64,000 bases of DNA from Ahrensia sp. (GCA_002706335.1 PAKZ01000026.1:96799-160798), one strand, 5' to 3'. Positions 53,576 through 63,902 are shown, numbered from the stretch's first letter. Notes: generated by a model from the letters alone, not told the origin. Translations and numbers: made by a program.

Positions 53576-54286
53576 ATGCAGACGTTTTCGTCACTGAGGG
53601 ATGGCTACAACGCGGTCGTCATTGGTGCCTCGGGAGGTATCGGCTCGGCGGTCTCACATGCGCTTGAGGCCGACGCCAGATGCGCCAATGTATTCAAGAT
53701 CTCGCGCGGCGGGGACATATCGCTGGATATCTGCGACGAGGCGTCCATCGCCACGGCGGCGGAAGCCGTTTCCAGGCAGATCGATTCCGTCGATCTCGTG
53801 TTCAACGCAACCGGTGCGTTGATGCTGGGCGACACGCCGCCGGAAAAAACAATCAGGCGTTTGGACCCGCAGATAATGGCGTGGCATTTCCAGGTAAACG
53901 CCATCGGCCCTGCCCTGCTGATCAAGCATTTCGCGCCGCTGCTGGCGAAAGACCGGCGCGGCCTGTTCGGCACGCTTTCCGCCCGCGTCGGCTCGATCGG
54001 CGATAACAGGCTTGGCGGCTGGATGTCCTATCGCGCCGCCAAGGCCGCACAAAACCAGGTGGTCAGGACGGCCTCGATCGAGCTGGCGCGAACGCATCCC
54101 CAGGCGGTGCTCGTCGCGTTGCATCCCGGCACGGTCGCAACACCACTTTCCGATCCGTTTGCCGGCAACCGGGAACGTCTGACACCAGACCAGTCGGCCT
54201 CGATGCTGCTCGATGTCATGAACGCATTGAACCCCGAACATACCGGAAGTTTCTTCGCCTATGACGGAACCCGGATCGAATGGTGA
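53576..54286 (+). CDS. SDR family oxidoreductase
   Basis: A 236-residue short-chain dehydrogenase of the small CsgA/C-factor-like group. The cofactor motif VVIGASGGIGSAV begins near residue 14, followed by VFNATGAL (NAG-like motif), then SARVGSIGDNRLGGWMSYRAAKAA with the Ser-Tyr-Lys set (YRAAK). The end (HPGTVATPLSDPF) is typical. The substrate is unknown. The ATG at 53576 lacks a clear ribosome site; it is 141 bp after tRNA-Glu. Confidence 0.87.
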   Translation: MQTFSSLRDGYNAVVIGASGGIGSAVSHALEADARCANVFKISRGGDISLDICDEASIATAAEAVSRQIDSVDLVFNATGALMLGDTPPEKTIRRLDPQIMAWHFQVNAIGPALLIKHFAPLLAKDRRGLFGTLSARVGSIGDNRLGGWMSYRAAKAAQNQVVRTASIELARTHPQAVLVALHPGTVATPLSDPFAGNRERLTPDQSASMLLDVMNALNPEHTGSFFAYDGTRIEW

Positions 54287-54301
54287 TTGCTTCGCAGCCG
54301 C

Positions 54302-55078
54302 TCAAGCACCGACAGCGTCGATCGCAGCCGGCCGCTCTACGCGGACACTCGACCTCCACAGAGCGTCGACCGCCGAGAGGGCGTGGGAATCCAGCGCGTT
54401 CATATCGTTCCAGTAATCGCCCTCGGGAGCGACAAGACCGATAGCGGTTTCGCGTTGCAGGGCGCGTTTCATGATGGGCTCGCGGATACGGCCTCGTATC
54501 GAACGCAATCCGGATCGATGCACCGAACTCGCGTGCTGTTCCAGCTGCGGCCAGCTCACGCGCGGAAATGTCAGGCGACTTTTCGGCAACTCCGAAAGAT
54601 TCACGCAGAGACAGCCCTCGTGCGCGGCCAGAAGCATCAGGCGGTTCGACTTGGCTTCAAGATCCTGAAGGGTGGGATCCGGCCTGAGGGGATCCGCGCT
54701 TCCCTGACCGTAAAAATGGGATTTTCCGCCTGTCTGGTCGTAGATCATGTCACAGCCTATGAAGGCCATGACCTCCGGCCGAAGCGTGTCGAGCGCCCAA
54801 TAGGCGGTTGAAAAGGCCATCGTCGCTCCGGCGAGGACAATTCCGCCATAGGCATTGTTTGCCGGCACATATGCTTCGTAGGACAGGATCGACTGTCCCG
54901 GGCCGGCGGCCGGCTTGCGTTGGTCGGGGAAATCGCCGGCGTGAACAAGATGCGTCCAGTCCGGGCGGATACGCCAGGCATTGTTCACCGCCACGACGGC
55001 TTCGAATGAAGCCCGGTCCATTCCGCCAGCCCTGACCGCGTCCGGTGCACTCCCGATAATCAGCACGATCTTCGTCAT
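54302..55078 (-). CDS. Hypothetical protein, GT/DUF115-like fold
   Basis: A 258-residue soluble protein that I cannot name. The N-terminal IVLIIGSAPDAV strand-loop, VAVNNAWRIRPDWTHLVHAGDFP, FIGCDMIYDQTGGKSHFYG and DLEAKSNRLMLLAAHEGCLCVNLSE resemble the arrangement in MAF/DUF115 and GT42-like proteins, which bind a nucleotide sugar. This resemblance is by eye and weak. It is convergent with the SDR gene (15 bp gap) and near the GT8 gene, so a role in surface sugars is possible. Confidence 0.6.
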   Translation of the reverse strand: MTKIVLIIGSAPDAVRAGGMDRASFEAVVAVNNAWRIRPDWTHLVHAGDFPDQRKPAAGPGQSILSYEAYVPANNAYGGIVLAGATMAFSTAYWALDTLRPEVMAFIGCDMIYDQTGGKSHFYGQGSADPLRPDPTLQDLEAKSNRLMLLAAHEGCLCVNLSELPKSRLTFPRVSWPQLEQHASSVHRSGLRSIRGRIREPIMKRALQRETAIGLVAPEGDYWNDMNALDSHALSAVDALWRSSVRVERPAAIDAVGA

Positions 55079-55172
55079 GGTCGCGATCCGGCGTTCACAT
55101 TAGTCTGCACGAAACGGAGCCCAAGGAAAACCGGCCGCCTCCCGGCAGCCGGCGTTCCATACGGGCATCACC

Positions 55173-55646
55173 TTACATCGGAGGCATGATCACCTTGTCG
55201 ATGACGTGAATGACGCCGTTGTCGGCCTCGATGTCGGCGGTCACGACACTCGCATCGTTGATCATGACGCCGTTATCGAGATCCACCTTGATCTCCGCGC
55301 CCTCGACGGTCGCGGCCATCATGTCGTCGGAGAGATCGGTCGACATGATCTTTCCGGGCACGACATGGTAGGTGAGTATCGAGACAAGCTTGTCCTTGTT
55401 TTCGGGTTTCAGAAGGTCTTCGACCGTGCCGGCGGGCAATGCGGCGAATGCCTCGTCGGTGGGCGCGAACACGGTGAAGGGGCCTTCACCCTTCAACGTA
55501 TCGACCAGGCCAGCGGCCTGAACGGCGGCAACGAGCGTGTTGAACGAGCCTGCCTCGACCGCTGTGTCGACAATGTCGGCTGCCTTTGCCGGCAGGGCAA
55601 TGGTCGCAGCAATAAAACCGGCAGCAAGATACTTGGCAAATTTCAT
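55173..55646 (-). CDS. Secreted fasciclin-domain protein
   Basis: A 157-residue exported protein: signal peptide ([15 protein letters not shown]), then one FAS1 domain. H1 is [37 protein letters not shown], and H2-like [13 protein letters not shown] and the closing [12 protein letters not shown] are intact. FAS1 proteins mediate adhesion or cell-surface contacts; the symbiosis protein Nex18 of rhizobia is a relative. Single gene with a strong AAGGAG site. Confidence 0.95.
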   Translation of the reverse strand: MKFAKYLAAGFIAATIALPAKAADIVDTAVEAGSFNTLVAAVQAAGLVDTLKGEGPFTVFAPTDEAFAALPAGTVEDLLKPENKDKLVSILTYHVVPGKIMSTDLSDDMMAATVEGAEIKVDLDNGVMINDASVVTADIEADNGVIHVIDKVIMPPM

Positions 55647-55924
55647 GTGAAGCTCCTTGGGGTGAGTTGAAACTGGCTTTAGACCAGCGCCCCAACTACG
55701 CGTTCGACCGCAAGCAAGATCAGCGGGATTGCTTTGACAGCGATCACATTAAGTTCATGCGATTTGATCGGTGGAAAGTGATCCGAAACGCGGAGCGCCA
55801 CATGCCGGACCGATACGCGCACCGCAGGCAGATTTGCGGGGCGCCGGCAGCGTTCTTCCGCAACGGCGGTCGCATCTGATCCGCGTTTGCGATGTTCGCG
55901 TAAGGTCCAAAAAGGACGCCGAAC

Positions 55925-56428
55925 ATGAACCCATTTCGCATGACAATCGCATCATTTCTTTTCGCCGCCCTATACGCCGGGCCGGCAAGCGCGGCCGAGC
56001 TCCGGCTGGAGGATTTCTTCAGGGGGCAGACGAGCGCAACGGGCAGTTTCAGAACGATCACGGGCCTTACCCGGAAATTCGACGTCTCGCTTCATGGCAA
56101 GTGGGACGGCCGCACGCTCATTCTTCGCGAGGACTTCAGATACGATGACGGGGAAAAGGACACCAAGACGTGGCGCTTCCGAAAGACCGGGGACAAGACC
56201 TATGTAGGGACCCGGGAGGATGTGCTGGGCGAGACCAGGGTATTCCTCGATGGCGACAAGGCCCATTTCAATTACCGGGTCGATCTCGACAATGGCGAGG
56301 GCCGCAACATCGTGCGGTTCTTCGATACGTTGAAGCTCTCGCCGGACGGGCGGCGCGTCGTGAATACCGCCCTGGTCTTCAAGGGCCCGCTTCCGGTCGC
56401 CCGGGTGCGGGTGGATTTCAGGCGCTGA
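55925..56428 (+). CDS. DUF3833-like secreted protein
   Basis: A 167-residue protein with signal peptide (MTIASFLFAALYAGPASAA). The mature part ELRLEDFFRGQTSATGSFRTITGL, then WRFRKTGDKTYVGTREDVLG, fits the lipocalin-like DUF3833 family, usually envelope or outer-membrane-associated. No Cys is present at the mature start, so it is not a lipoprotein. Gene upstream gap is 278 bp with no recognisable element. The function is unknown. Confidence 0.82.
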   Translation: MNPFRMTIASFLFAALYAGPASAAELRLEDFFRGQTSATGSFRTITGLTRKFDVSLHGKWDGRTLILREDFRYDDGEKDTKTWRFRKTGDKTYVGTREDVLGETRVFLDGDKAHFNYRVDLDNGEGRNIVRFFDTLKLSPDGRRVVNTALVFKGPLPVARVRVDFRR

Positions 56429-56495
56429 GCCCCTCGCGGCTTGGCGGTCGCGCGATGAAACCGGGCCAGCATTACCGGCCCGGTTTCGCTCCGGC

Positions 56496-58865
56496 TCATG
56501 CCGCGAGTTTGGACGCTTCTTTTTCCGACCAGCGCAGGCCGGGAAGGTAGCGGGCGGCGATGCGGCCTTCCTCAAGCGCGAATAGATGCAGCCAGCCATT
56601 GTCGAACAGCGCCCTGACATCCGCGTGCCGCCGCAGGATATCCGTGATGGCTGCCTGCGGCGCCCCGATCATCACCGAAGGCCGGAGCGGTTCGTGGACA
56701 AGCCGGTCGCCATCATGGATCGCCTGCCAAGGCAAACCGGTCCGAAGCCGCCCGCCATTGCCCTCGACCACGCCGATCCCGCCCACGACATTGTGGATCA
56801 GCTTGTTGCCGCCCCCGAAGACCGCCGGCGCAACTGCGGAGCCGTAATATTGGAGGCTGATCCAGCTTGCGACCACGACCGGAGCCGTGAGGATCAATTC
56901 GAGCGTCTTGAAGTCCTGATCGGATGTCCAGTCATAGCTGTGCAGGAACGTTCTGCCGCCCAGATCCGTCCGTGACGTCACCTCGCGCGGCGCGGCGATA
57001 AAGGCGGAGCAACCCGCAAGCCCCCATTCGGGCCGCACCTCGGCCCAGTTGGACGCCCGCCTTGCCACGGTTTCAGGGGTGGCGCGCGGCAGCCGCATGG
57101 CGCGTTCGGCACGCGCCTGCTTTCCGGCCTGGTTCAGCCACGCCCGCAACTGACCAAGCTCGCGGTCCGGCACGTCGTCGGCGTAGACGGCTACCTCGTC
57201 CGTGGTCGTGTCGTGAAGGCCGGCGACAAAGACCGTATCCGTCGGAACGTCGATACCGTGCCGAGGCAAACCCGCGCGCGTTTCCGGATCGTTGAGCAGG
57301 CTCGCGAGCAACCGGGCCGAGACTTCGCCCGAGTAACCGCCACAGGCGCCGCAATGATAGGCGCTTTCATGCGGATTGTTGGTCACCCGCGCTCCGTGCC
57401 CGGCGAGCAGCACGACGGGCGCGTGGCCGCTTGCAAGGCCCATAGCCTTCAGCACGGTCGCGGCTGTCTCCGCCTTCGCCTGCGCGCTCAGGGCGGGATC
57501 CAGCCGGGGTGCGCAAGATGTCCGGGCTCTCCCTTCCGGCAGACCGATGGCGTTCCTGACAAGTTTCCAGCCATAGAGCGCCCCCGCGGCCTCTACGAAC
57601 GCAAACGAGGATACGGCCGCCTGCCGAAACCGTCCCCACGCCCTGACCGTACGAGCAGCGATCCGCGTCGCCGGTTCGGTGTCTTCTCCCGCATGGCTCG
57701 TGGCTTTCAGGGCCGGGTTGAGCAACACGGGAAGATGGTTCTCGACGACGTCCGATCCATGCGCGGTATGTGCGACGGGCAGCCCGAAGAACCCGGCGAA
57801 CCCCACGGTCTCGATCGTCGGATCCTGGCTCTCCAGCGCCCGGCGGAAGACCTCCGAACGGACGTCGATGCAGAATGCGGCCTGCACCGACGGGCGGGAT
57901 TTGACCGCGGCGTCTCGACCGAGCTTGCCGGCGAGTTCGCGTTGATGGGCCCGTTCGGCGGCGTCCTGCAGGATCGCGTCCACGACCTGTCCGGGCGTCG
58001 GCTCGAGCGGCGCTCCGTGCGCGGCGACCACCTCCGCCCAGCTTTGCGCGCATTGCGGAACATGAGCCAGAAGCGCCTGTTCCCAGATCAGCCGGATGGC
58101 CAGCAGATCGCCGATCGTGTCGTCCTCGGCGCCTGCGAGTTCCGCCCGCCACATCAGCCAGCGCGCATGCTGGGCCCAGCCGCCGAGATCGGTCAGAAGC
58201 CGGTGAAACGCCGTTTCGGCAGCAGCCTCGCCGATCCCCAGGCTGTCAACGGCACGCAGGATCGCGCGCTCCGGGGTGTCGGGCGCGGACGCGGCAAAGG
58301 CGCAGAAGCCGGACAGGCCCGCGATCTCGGGCGTCAGGTCGCGGCTCGCCCAGGACTGCCAGGCGACATAGGCACTTGCGCTCGGTGCGGGCGACCAGAG
58401 CGCCTGCCCGCGATCGAAGTGCCCCGCTGCCCAGAGCCCGAAGCTCTTCTCGATGATCGCAGGCCAGTCGTCGCCGGTGATCTCGGCAGCGAGATCAGCG
58501 ACAGTAGGAAGCGCGGCCGGCGCGGGCTCGTCCTGCGATGCCATGGCCTTCAGAATGGTGACATCCTGCGGCTTCGCATTCGAAGAACTGGCGACCAGGG
58601 CTTCGAAAAGATCTTCATCCGTGATCCGGCCCGATGCGATGTCTGCCGCATAATCCGCGCGCGGGCGGGTCAGCGATACGCCCGCAACCCGCGCCAGCCT
58701 TGCAGAGGCCGTTGCAAGGTCTGCTCCGGTCTGTCCGAGGAACGGATTGACAGCGACGGTCGCATCCAGCGGAAATGCCGGCGGTATCGCGCGGGCCGCG
58801 GCCTCGGCCGCATTAAGCACGCTCGAAATCCGCACAGGGGCGATTTGGCTTTGGTTCATGAACAT
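56496..58865 (-). CDS. dabA: DabA inorganic carbon pump subunit (DUF2309)
   Basis: A 789-residue cytoplasmic or peripheral subunit of the DAB bicarbonate/CO2 pump, a vectorial carbonic-anhydrase-like protein. The zinc and catalytic set agrees with known DabA: FCIDVRSE (C332, D334), LAGHGARV (H490) and HCGACGG (C505), with a 15-residue spacing between the last two ligands. The pump hydrates CO2 in the cytoplasm and holds bicarbonate. ATG 58865 and 58859 are both possible. It follows dabB (17 bp), with a LysR regulator divergent from dabB. Confidence 0.95.
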   Translation of the reverse strand: MFMNQSQIAPVRISSVLNAAEAAARAIPPAFPLDATVAVNPFLGQTGADLATASARLARVAGVSLTRPRADYAADIASGRITDEDLFEALVASSSNAKPQDVTILKAMASQDEPAPAALPTVADLAAEITGDDWPAIIEKSFGLWAAGHFDRGQALWSPAPSASAYVAWQSWASRDLTPEIAGLSGFCAFAASAPDTPERAILRAVDSLGIGEAAAETAFHRLLTDLGGWAQHARWLMWRAELAGAEDDTIGDLLAIRLIWEQALLAHVPQCAQSWAEVVAAHGAPLEPTPGQVVDAILQDAAERAHQRELAGKLGRDAAVKSRPSVQAAFCIDVRSEVFRRALESQDPTIETVGFAGFFGLPVAHTAHGSDVVENHLPVLLNPALKATSHAGEDTEPATRIAARTVRAWGRFRQAAVSSFAFVEAAGALYGWKLVRNAIGLPEGRARTSCAPRLDPALSAQAKAETAATVLKAMGLASGHAPVVLLAGHGARVTNNPHESAYHCGACGGYSGEVSARLLASLLNDPETRAGLPRHGIDVPTDTVFVAGLHDTTTDEVAVYADDVPDRELGQLRAWLNQAGKQARAERAMRLPRATPETVARRASNWAEVRPEWGLAGCSAFIAAPREVTSRTDLGGRTFLHSYDWTSDQDFKTLELILTAPVVVASWISLQYYGSAVAPAVFGGGNKLIHNVVGGIGVVEGNGGRLRTGLPWQAIHDGDRLVHEPLRPSVMIGAPQAAITDILRRHADVRALFDNGWLHLFALEEGRIAARYLPGLRWSEKEASKLAA

Positions 58866-58881
58866 CCTTGTTCCCCTTCGT

Positions 58882-60447
58882 TCAATTGGATTTCGCGACC
58901 CGGTATCCGCCGATAAGGCGGTCCAGCACTGCGTTCAGGTAGAAGCCGTTGGCGACGTGCACGCGCATGCCGCTCGCTGCCGGGTGGTGCGCCCATCTCG
59001 GAAAAAGGGTTTGCCCGACCGCGACAATACCGAAGGACAGGATCGCCAGCACGATAAGAGCCCATTCCAGCGGTCCGACGATTGGCGCGGCCGGCAGCGA
59101 ATGGCCCCAGATACCCGCTGCGACACGCTGGAACGCGAAATAGGCGACCGCCGCGACCGCCGCGGCGGATAAAGTCCGCCGGGTGAGAGCAGCCGGCGCG
59201 GCGTCGGCAAGCCCCTGGGCCACGAGATAGGCGACGCCGAAGATCAGCATCGTCCCGAGCGCCAGCGCCTGAAGCGATTTGGGGCCGGCAAGAAGGGAGA
59301 AGACGAGAGCGATTGTCCCGTATAGCGCCAGCGCCAGTGCGAATGACTTGATCACCGCAGCGGCGGACGGGACCGCGATCGGCCCGGGACGGCGCAGATT
59401 GGCGACTGCTGCGACCGCGCCGCCGGAGGAGAGGAACGCATAGGCCTTGTACATCGAGTGGGCAACGATGTGCAGAAGCGCCAGCGCCCAGAGACCCAGG
59501 CCGCATTGCAGAAGCATGAAGCCCATTTGCGATATGGTGGACCAGGCGAGCGCCGTCTTGACCGCACTCTGGGTCAGCATGACCACTGCGCCGAACAGCG
59601 CCGTCAACCCGCCGATCATGACCAGACCCGCCATAGCGCCTGGGCTGGCCTGAACCAGATCCGCCGTCCTGATGAGCAGGAAACCGCCCGCATTGATGAT
59701 CCCGGCGTGGAGAAGGGCGGAAACCGGCGTCGGCGCCTCCATCACTTCGGTGAGCCAGCCATGCAGCGGGAAGGCCGCCGTCTTTAGCGCGGCTGCGAGC
59801 ACGAGAAGCGCGACACCGATATGTGCGGTTACGGTCAGACCGGAGGCGGACGCGTCAGCGAGGGAAGCGATTTCGCCGGTGCCGAAGGCTGCGAAGAACA
59901 ATCCGGTTGCGAGCAGCAGCGACACGTCACCGGCATGCCAGACGAGCGCGAACTTCGCGGCGGCGCGCCGGGCTGCGGCCCGCTCGGGATAAAACAGCAA
60001 CAACCTGCGAAGTCCGATCCCGACAGCGAGGAATGCGAGGACAAGAACCGCCAGGCTGCCCGCCTGCACGAGAAGGAGAACGGCGGCCAATGTCGCGAGC
60101 ATGAGACCATGGAAGATCCCCTCGCGTTCTTCGCCGTCGACATAAGTCCGCGCGTAACGCATGACGATCCAGCCGATGAAGGCGACAAGCAGCGTCATGG
60201 TCGCGCTGATGGCATCCAGACGGATGACGATCGCGAGCGGGCCGGAGAGAAACGAGACCTGCCCGCTCCCGTGAATTAACAACTGGAAGACGCCAGCCAT
60301 CGCGCATGCAAGGGCTGCCAGCGCCGCTGATTCAGATAGTAGCGGCAGCACGCCCGGACGGCGCCCCGGAAATACGAGCAAGGCGACAGACACGGCTGTC
60401 AGCAGCATGATCGGGGCAAACAGTGTCAGCGGCATGAACGACGACAT
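58882..60447 (-). CDS. dabB: DabB membrane subunit (NuoL-like)
   Basis: A 521-residue inner-membrane protein with about 14 helices, from the proton-pumping antiporter (ND5/NuoL/MrpA) family. The lysine-bearing helices are seen in [31 protein letters not shown] and in [20 protein letters not shown]. Together with DabA it uses the proton gradient to drive CO2 hydration. It starts 100 bp from the LysR gene, in divergent orientation. Confidence 0.94.
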   Translation of the reverse strand: MSSFMPLTLFAPIMLLTAVSVALLVFPGRRPGVLPLLSESAALAALACAMAGVFQLLIHGSGQVSFLSGPLAIVIRLDAISATMTLLVAFIGWIVMRYARTYVDGEEREGIFHGLMLATLAAVLLLVQAGSLAVLVLAFLAVGIGLRRLLLFYPERAAARRAAAKFALVWHAGDVSLLLATGLFFAAFGTGEIASLADASASGLTVTAHIGVALLVLAAALKTAAFPLHGWLTEVMEAPTPVSALLHAGIINAGGFLLIRTADLVQASPGAMAGLVMIGGLTALFGAVVMLTQSAVKTALAWSTISQMGFMLLQCGLGLWALALLHIVAHSMYKAYAFLSSGGAVAAVANLRRPGPIAVPSAAAVIKSFALALALYGTIALVFSLLAGPKSLQALALGTMLIFGVAYLVAQGLADAAPAALTRRTLSAAAVAAVAYFAFQRVAAGIWGHSLPAAPIVGPLEWALIVLAILSFGIVAVGQTLFPRWAHHPAASGMRVHVANGFYLNAVLDRLIGGYRVAKSN

Positions 60448-60494
60448 GGCGGTCCTCTGGTGGTTTTGACTTCGCCATGCGGATAACCCCTCGC

Positions 60495-60515
60495 ATTACA
60501 TAAAAATATTACATA
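60495..60515. promoter_or_regulatory. Candidate LysR-type operator in the dabB/lysR gap
   Basis: The gap has an AT-rich core at 60495-60520 with two ATTACATA copies (60495-60502 and 60508-60515), followed by TTATAT. Such repeats with T-N11-A-like spacing are usual for LysR regulators, which bind between the divergent genes. The exact site is not certain. Confidence 0.4.
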
Positions 60516-60547
60516 TTATATCCGAAATCGTTCTATTTTTTGGAAGT

Positions 60548-61438
60548 ATGGCTGTTCTGAACCTTCACCACCTGCGCCTGTTCCGCGCCGTCGCGCGCGA
60601 CGGTACGCTGACGGGTGCCGCGCAGGCGCTGAACCTCTCGCAGTCAGCGCTTTCGACACAGATCAAGTCGCTGGAAGCGATGCTGGGCCACGCGCTGTTC
60701 GAACGGCGAGGACGCGGCTTGGTGCTGACCGAGGCGGGACGCATCGCACTGGATCATGCGGAATCGATTTTTCGCACGGCCGAGGATTTGACCGCCACAT
60801 TGCGCAACACCGGGACAGCGCGGCGGCCGCTTCGGGTGGGAGCACTGGCCACGCTTTCGCGCAATTTCCAGATGGAGTTTCTGAAACCCCTGATTGGCCG
60901 CGCGGACGTGGAACTGGTTCTCCGCTCGGGCACACAGTCGGACCTCCTTCGGGGACTGGAGGCGCTCGCGATCGACATCGTGCTGACGAACCTTGCCCCC
61001 GCGCGGGATACATCCAGCCCCTATCTGGTGCACGACCTCTCCGAACAGCCTGTCAGCCTGATCGGGACTCCGTCGCCGCCCGGTCTCGCCTCCAGGTCAC
61101 TCGTTGACCTCCTCGGCAATGAACCGCTTGTCCTGCCTACGCCGGAATCGGCCTTGCGGGCATCCTTCGACGCGCTCATCGAGCGGCTCAGCGTGGTTCC
61201 CAAGATTGCCGCCGAGGTCGACGACATGGCGATGTTGCGCCTCCTGACGCGGGCAAACGCAGGCCTCGCCGTCATACCGCCGATCGTCGTCCGCGACGAG
61301 CTGAACGCCGGCATTCTGGTGGAACACGCGCAATTCGAGGGGATCAGCGAGCGCTTTTGCGCCATTACCCTGCAGCGGCGTTTCCCCAATCCCCTCGTCG
61401 CGGAACTGCTCGACACTTTCGAATTCGATCACGGGTGA
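60548..61438 (+). CDS. LysR family regulator of dabBA
   Basis: A 296-residue LysR protein with the N-terminal HTH (LHHLRLFRAVARDGTLTGAAQALNLSQSALSTQIKSLE, residues 5-42) and a substrate-binding domain. It is divergent from dabB, so it is the likely activator, as CbbR/CcmR-type regulators sense carbon status. The ATG at 60548 follows TTTTTGGAAGT with a weak GGA. The ligand is unknown. Confidence 0.92.
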   Translation: MAVLNLHHLRLFRAVARDGTLTGAAQALNLSQSALSTQIKSLEAMLGHALFERRGRGLVLTEAGRIALDHAESIFRTAEDLTATLRNTGTARRPLRVGALATLSRNFQMEFLKPLIGRADVELVLRSGTQSDLLRGLEALAIDIVLTNLAPARDTSSPYLVHDLSEQPVSLIGTPSPPGLASRSLVDLLGNEPLVLPTPESALRASFDALIERLSVVPKIAAEVDDMAMLRLLTRANAGLAVIPPIVVRDELNAGILVEHAQFEGISERFCAITLQRRFPNPLVAELLDTFEFDHG

Positions 61439-61645
61439 CGGCGTGCCCGGGAGACCGAAACACCGCCTTCAGTTGCCGGTTTCACGGCTTTGATGAAGAG
61501 GCGGTCGCGTGTCGAGACGCGGGCGCAATCCGGAAACGTCCCCAGGAAGTTCCCCCCGATGGTCGGGGCTGCGGGTTTACACAGGCGACACCCGCGCGTT
61601 AAGCCCTCCGTCGTTGACAGAACGCCTTCCATCGCAATCGGGACA

Positions 61646-61663
61646 GCTAATTCACGAATTAGC
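61646..61663. promoter_or_regulatory. Perfect palindrome before the USP-BCCT operon
   Basis: GCTAATTC-AC-GAATTAGC is an 18-bp inverted repeat with an 8-bp perfect arm, 72 bp before the UspA start. Size and symmetry suit a TetR- or GntR-type dimer. No regulator gene lies next to it in the window, so the binding protein is unknown. Confidence 0.65.
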
Positions 61664-61734
61664 CGGGAGCCTGAAGGGGGGTTGTGTAATAAAGGCGCTG
61701 ATGAACGCGCCTCGGCAATGACGGGGAGACGCCA

Positions 61735-62154
61735 ATGTACAAAAGAATAATGGTGCCCGTGGATCTCGTGCACGCCGATAAGCTGGCGCCGGCACTGGAT
61801 ACCGCGGCAAATCTGGCAAAACTCTACAAAATACCGGTCACCTATGTCGGCGTCACGGCTTCGACGCCGGGGCCGCTTGGCCACAATCCGGGTGAATACG
61901 AGGAAAAGCTCAAGCATTTTTCCGAGGATCAGGGCACGAGCCACGGTATTGAAACCGACTGCATAACCGTGGTGAGTCACGATCCGGCGGTCGATCTGGA
62001 CGACAAGCTGATCGATACGGCGCATAAGACCGGGAGCAATCTCATCGTTATGGCGACCCATATTCCCAATGTCGCCGACCATTTCTGGCCTTCGAATGGC
62101 GGCCGGCTGGCGACCCACACCGACGCATCCGTTTTTCTCGTTCGCCCGAGCTGA
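61735..62154 (+). CDS. Universal stress protein family
   Basis: A 139-residue USP-fold protein (MYKRIMVPVDLVHADKLAPALD). The usual ATP-binding motif G-x2-G-x9-G-S/T near the C-terminus is replaced by ATHIPNVADHFWPSNGGRLATH, so nucleotide binding may be altered or lost. The nearby AN-rich loop IPVTYVGVTAS is typical. GGGGAGA precedes ATG 61735. The BCCT gene starts 49 bp later, so it may regulate that transporter, as the USP TeaD does for the ectoine TRAP system. Confidence 0.88.
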   Translation: MYKRIMVPVDLVHADKLAPALDTAANLAKLYKIPVTYVGVTASTPGPLGHNPGEYEEKLKHFSEDQGTSHGIETDCITVVSHDPAVDLDDKLIDTAHKTGSNLIVMATHIPNVADHFWPSNGGRLATHTDASVFLVRPS

Positions 62155-62203
62155 TCCGGCGAACCTAAACCACACGATTAATAATTTAGCGGGAGGTTAT
62201 CCC

Positions 62204-63838
62204 ATGAGCGACACCAATACCGGCGTACCGGCGCCCGAGGGCGAAGCCGGCCTGATCGACACCGATTACGAGATCGGTCAGGACAATATCGAAACACAGA
62301 TCGGTCCTTTCGGCCTGGACATCCACAATCCGGTCTTCGCCGTTTCGGCGGGCGTCATCGTGCTGTTCGTCGTTGCGGCTCTGATCTTTCCCCAGCAAGC
62401 CAGCGATTTCTTCGGCTGGCTGCGCCCGGCGCTGACCAGTTCGTTCGACTGGCTGTTCCTTCTGGCCGGCAATGTCTTCGTCATCTTCACGGTGGCGTTG
62501 ATCTTCACGCCCTATGGCTCGATCCGGCTGGGCGGAAAGGACGCGACGCCCGATTATACCTATATGGGCTGGTTCGCGATGCTATTCGCCGCCGGCATGG
62601 GTATCGGGCTCATGTTCTTCGGCGTGCTCGAGCCGGTCTACCACATGGCGATCAGCCAGCCGCTCGGCACACCTTCCCCGTTTGACGCCAACGGCGTAAT
62701 CATCCCGGAAAATGTCGAAGCAGCCCGGCAGATGGGCCTGGCGGCGACGATCTATCACTGGGGCCTGCACCCCTGGGCGATCTATGCGGTGCTGGCTCTG
62801 GCGCTCGCGCTGTTCAGCTACAACAAGGGCCTTCCGCTCTCCGTGCGCTCGGCTTTCTACCCGATCCTCGGCGAGCGCGTCTGGGGCTGGTGGGGCCATG
62901 TCATCGACATCCTCGCCGTCTTCGCGACGCTATTCGGCCTGACAACCTCGCTCGGCATCGGCGCGCAGCAGGCAAATGCGGGTCTCGAGCATGTGTTCGG
63001 CATTCCGAACAATCTCACAGTGCAGGTCATCCTGATCATCGGCATCACCTCCATCGCGCTGGTGTCCGTGGTCCGCGGCCTCGATGGCGGCGTGAAGGTG
63101 CTCAGCGAGATCAACATGGCGATTGCGGCGCTGCTGCTGCTCTTCGTCTTCTTCGTTGGCCCGACCGCGACGATCATCAGCGATTTCGGCAAGGGGCTTG
63201 TCGGCTACATCGTCGACCTGCCGGCGCTGTCTAACCCGTTCGGCCGAGAGGACACCGACTACATGCATGGCTGGACGTCCTTCTATTGGGCGTGGTGGAT
63301 TTCATGGTCGCCCTTCGTCGGCATGTTCATCGCCCGCGTGTCGCGGGGCCGCACAGTGCGCGAGTTCATCATTTGCGTTCTGCTGATCCCCTCGCTCGTC
63401 TGCGTCATGTGGATGGCGGTGTTCGGCGGTGCGGCGATCGACCAGGTACTGTCGGACCCGACGGCCAGCGCGGTGAAGGCAAACGTCATCGACAGCTATT
63501 CGCCCGAACTGTCGCTCTTCGCGATGCTGGAAGGTCTGCCGCTGTCGTCGATAACCTCGTTCATCGGCGTCGTCCTGGTGATCGTCTTCTTCGTCACCTC
63601 GTCCGACTCCGGTTCGCTGGTCATCGACACGATTACCGCCGGCGGCAAGGTCGACGCTCCGGTGCCGCAGCGCGTCTTCTGGGCCTCCTTCGAGGGCATC
63701 GTCGCCATCGTGCTGCTGCTCGGCGGCGGACTGACGGCGCTGCAGGCCATGGTCATATCGACAGGGCTGCCCTTCACGCTTGTCCTGCTCGCCATGTGCT
63801 GGGCGATCTGGAAAGGGCTCCGAAGCGAGCCGCGATAG
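62204..63838 (+). CDS. BCCT family betaine/carnitine/choline-type transporter
   Basis: A 544-residue secondary transporter with twelve membrane helices. The BCCT signatures are GWFAMLFAAGMGIGLMFFGVLEPVYH (residues about 122-147), WGWWGHVIDILAVFATLFGLTTSLG, and TSFYWAWWISWSPFVGMFIARVSRGRTVREF. The substrate-binding aromatic box region is present; the long charged N-terminus (first 35 residues) is unusual and may be regulatory. It imports compatible solutes such as glycine betaine, driven by Na+ or H+. GGGAGG precedes ATG 62204. Confidence 0.94.
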   Translation: MSDTNTGVPAPEGEAGLIDTDYEIGQDNIETQIGPFGLDIHNPVFAVSAGVIVLFVVAALIFPQQASDFFGWLRPALTSSFDWLFLLAGNVFVIFTVALIFTPYGSIRLGGKDATPDYTYMGWFAMLFAAGMGIGLMFFGVLEPVYHMAISQPLGTPSPFDANGVIIPENVEAARQMGLAATIYHWGLHPWAIYAVLALALALFSYNKGLPLSVRSAFYPILGERVWGWWGHVIDILAVFATLFGLTTSLGIGAQQANAGLEHVFGIPNNLTVQVILIIGITSIALVSVVRGLDGGVKVLSEINMAIAALLLLFVFFVGPTATIISDFGKGLVGYIVDLPALSNPFGREDTDYMHGWTSFYWAWWISWSPFVGMFIARVSRGRTVREFIICVLLIPSLVCVMWMAVFGGAAIDQVLSDPTASAVKANVIDSYSPELSLFAMLEGLPLSSITSFIGVVLVIVFFVTSSDSGSLVIDTITAGGKVDAPVPQRVFWASFEGIVAIVLLLGGGLTALQAMVISTGLPFTLVLLAMCWAIWKGLRSEPR

Positions 63839-63848
63839 AATGAAAAAA

Positions 63849-63875
63849 GGCCGCGGAAACCCCGCGGCCTTTTTT
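63849..63875 (+). terminator. Rho-independent terminator after the BCCT gene
   Basis: GGCCGCGG (63849-63856) pairs with CCGCGGCC (63862-63869) around a 5-nt loop, followed by TTTTTT. An A-tract precedes the stem, so the structure could also terminate transcripts from the other strand. It lies 10 bp after the BCCT stop. Confidence 0.92.
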
Positions 63876-63902
63876 AACGGTTAAGGCCTGATGCTGGCAG
63901 GT

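Noticed and set aside
57213..58916. A 567-codon plus-strand frame antisense to dabA
   Set aside because: Shadow frame in GC-rich DNA; dabA has all catalytic residues on the minus strand.
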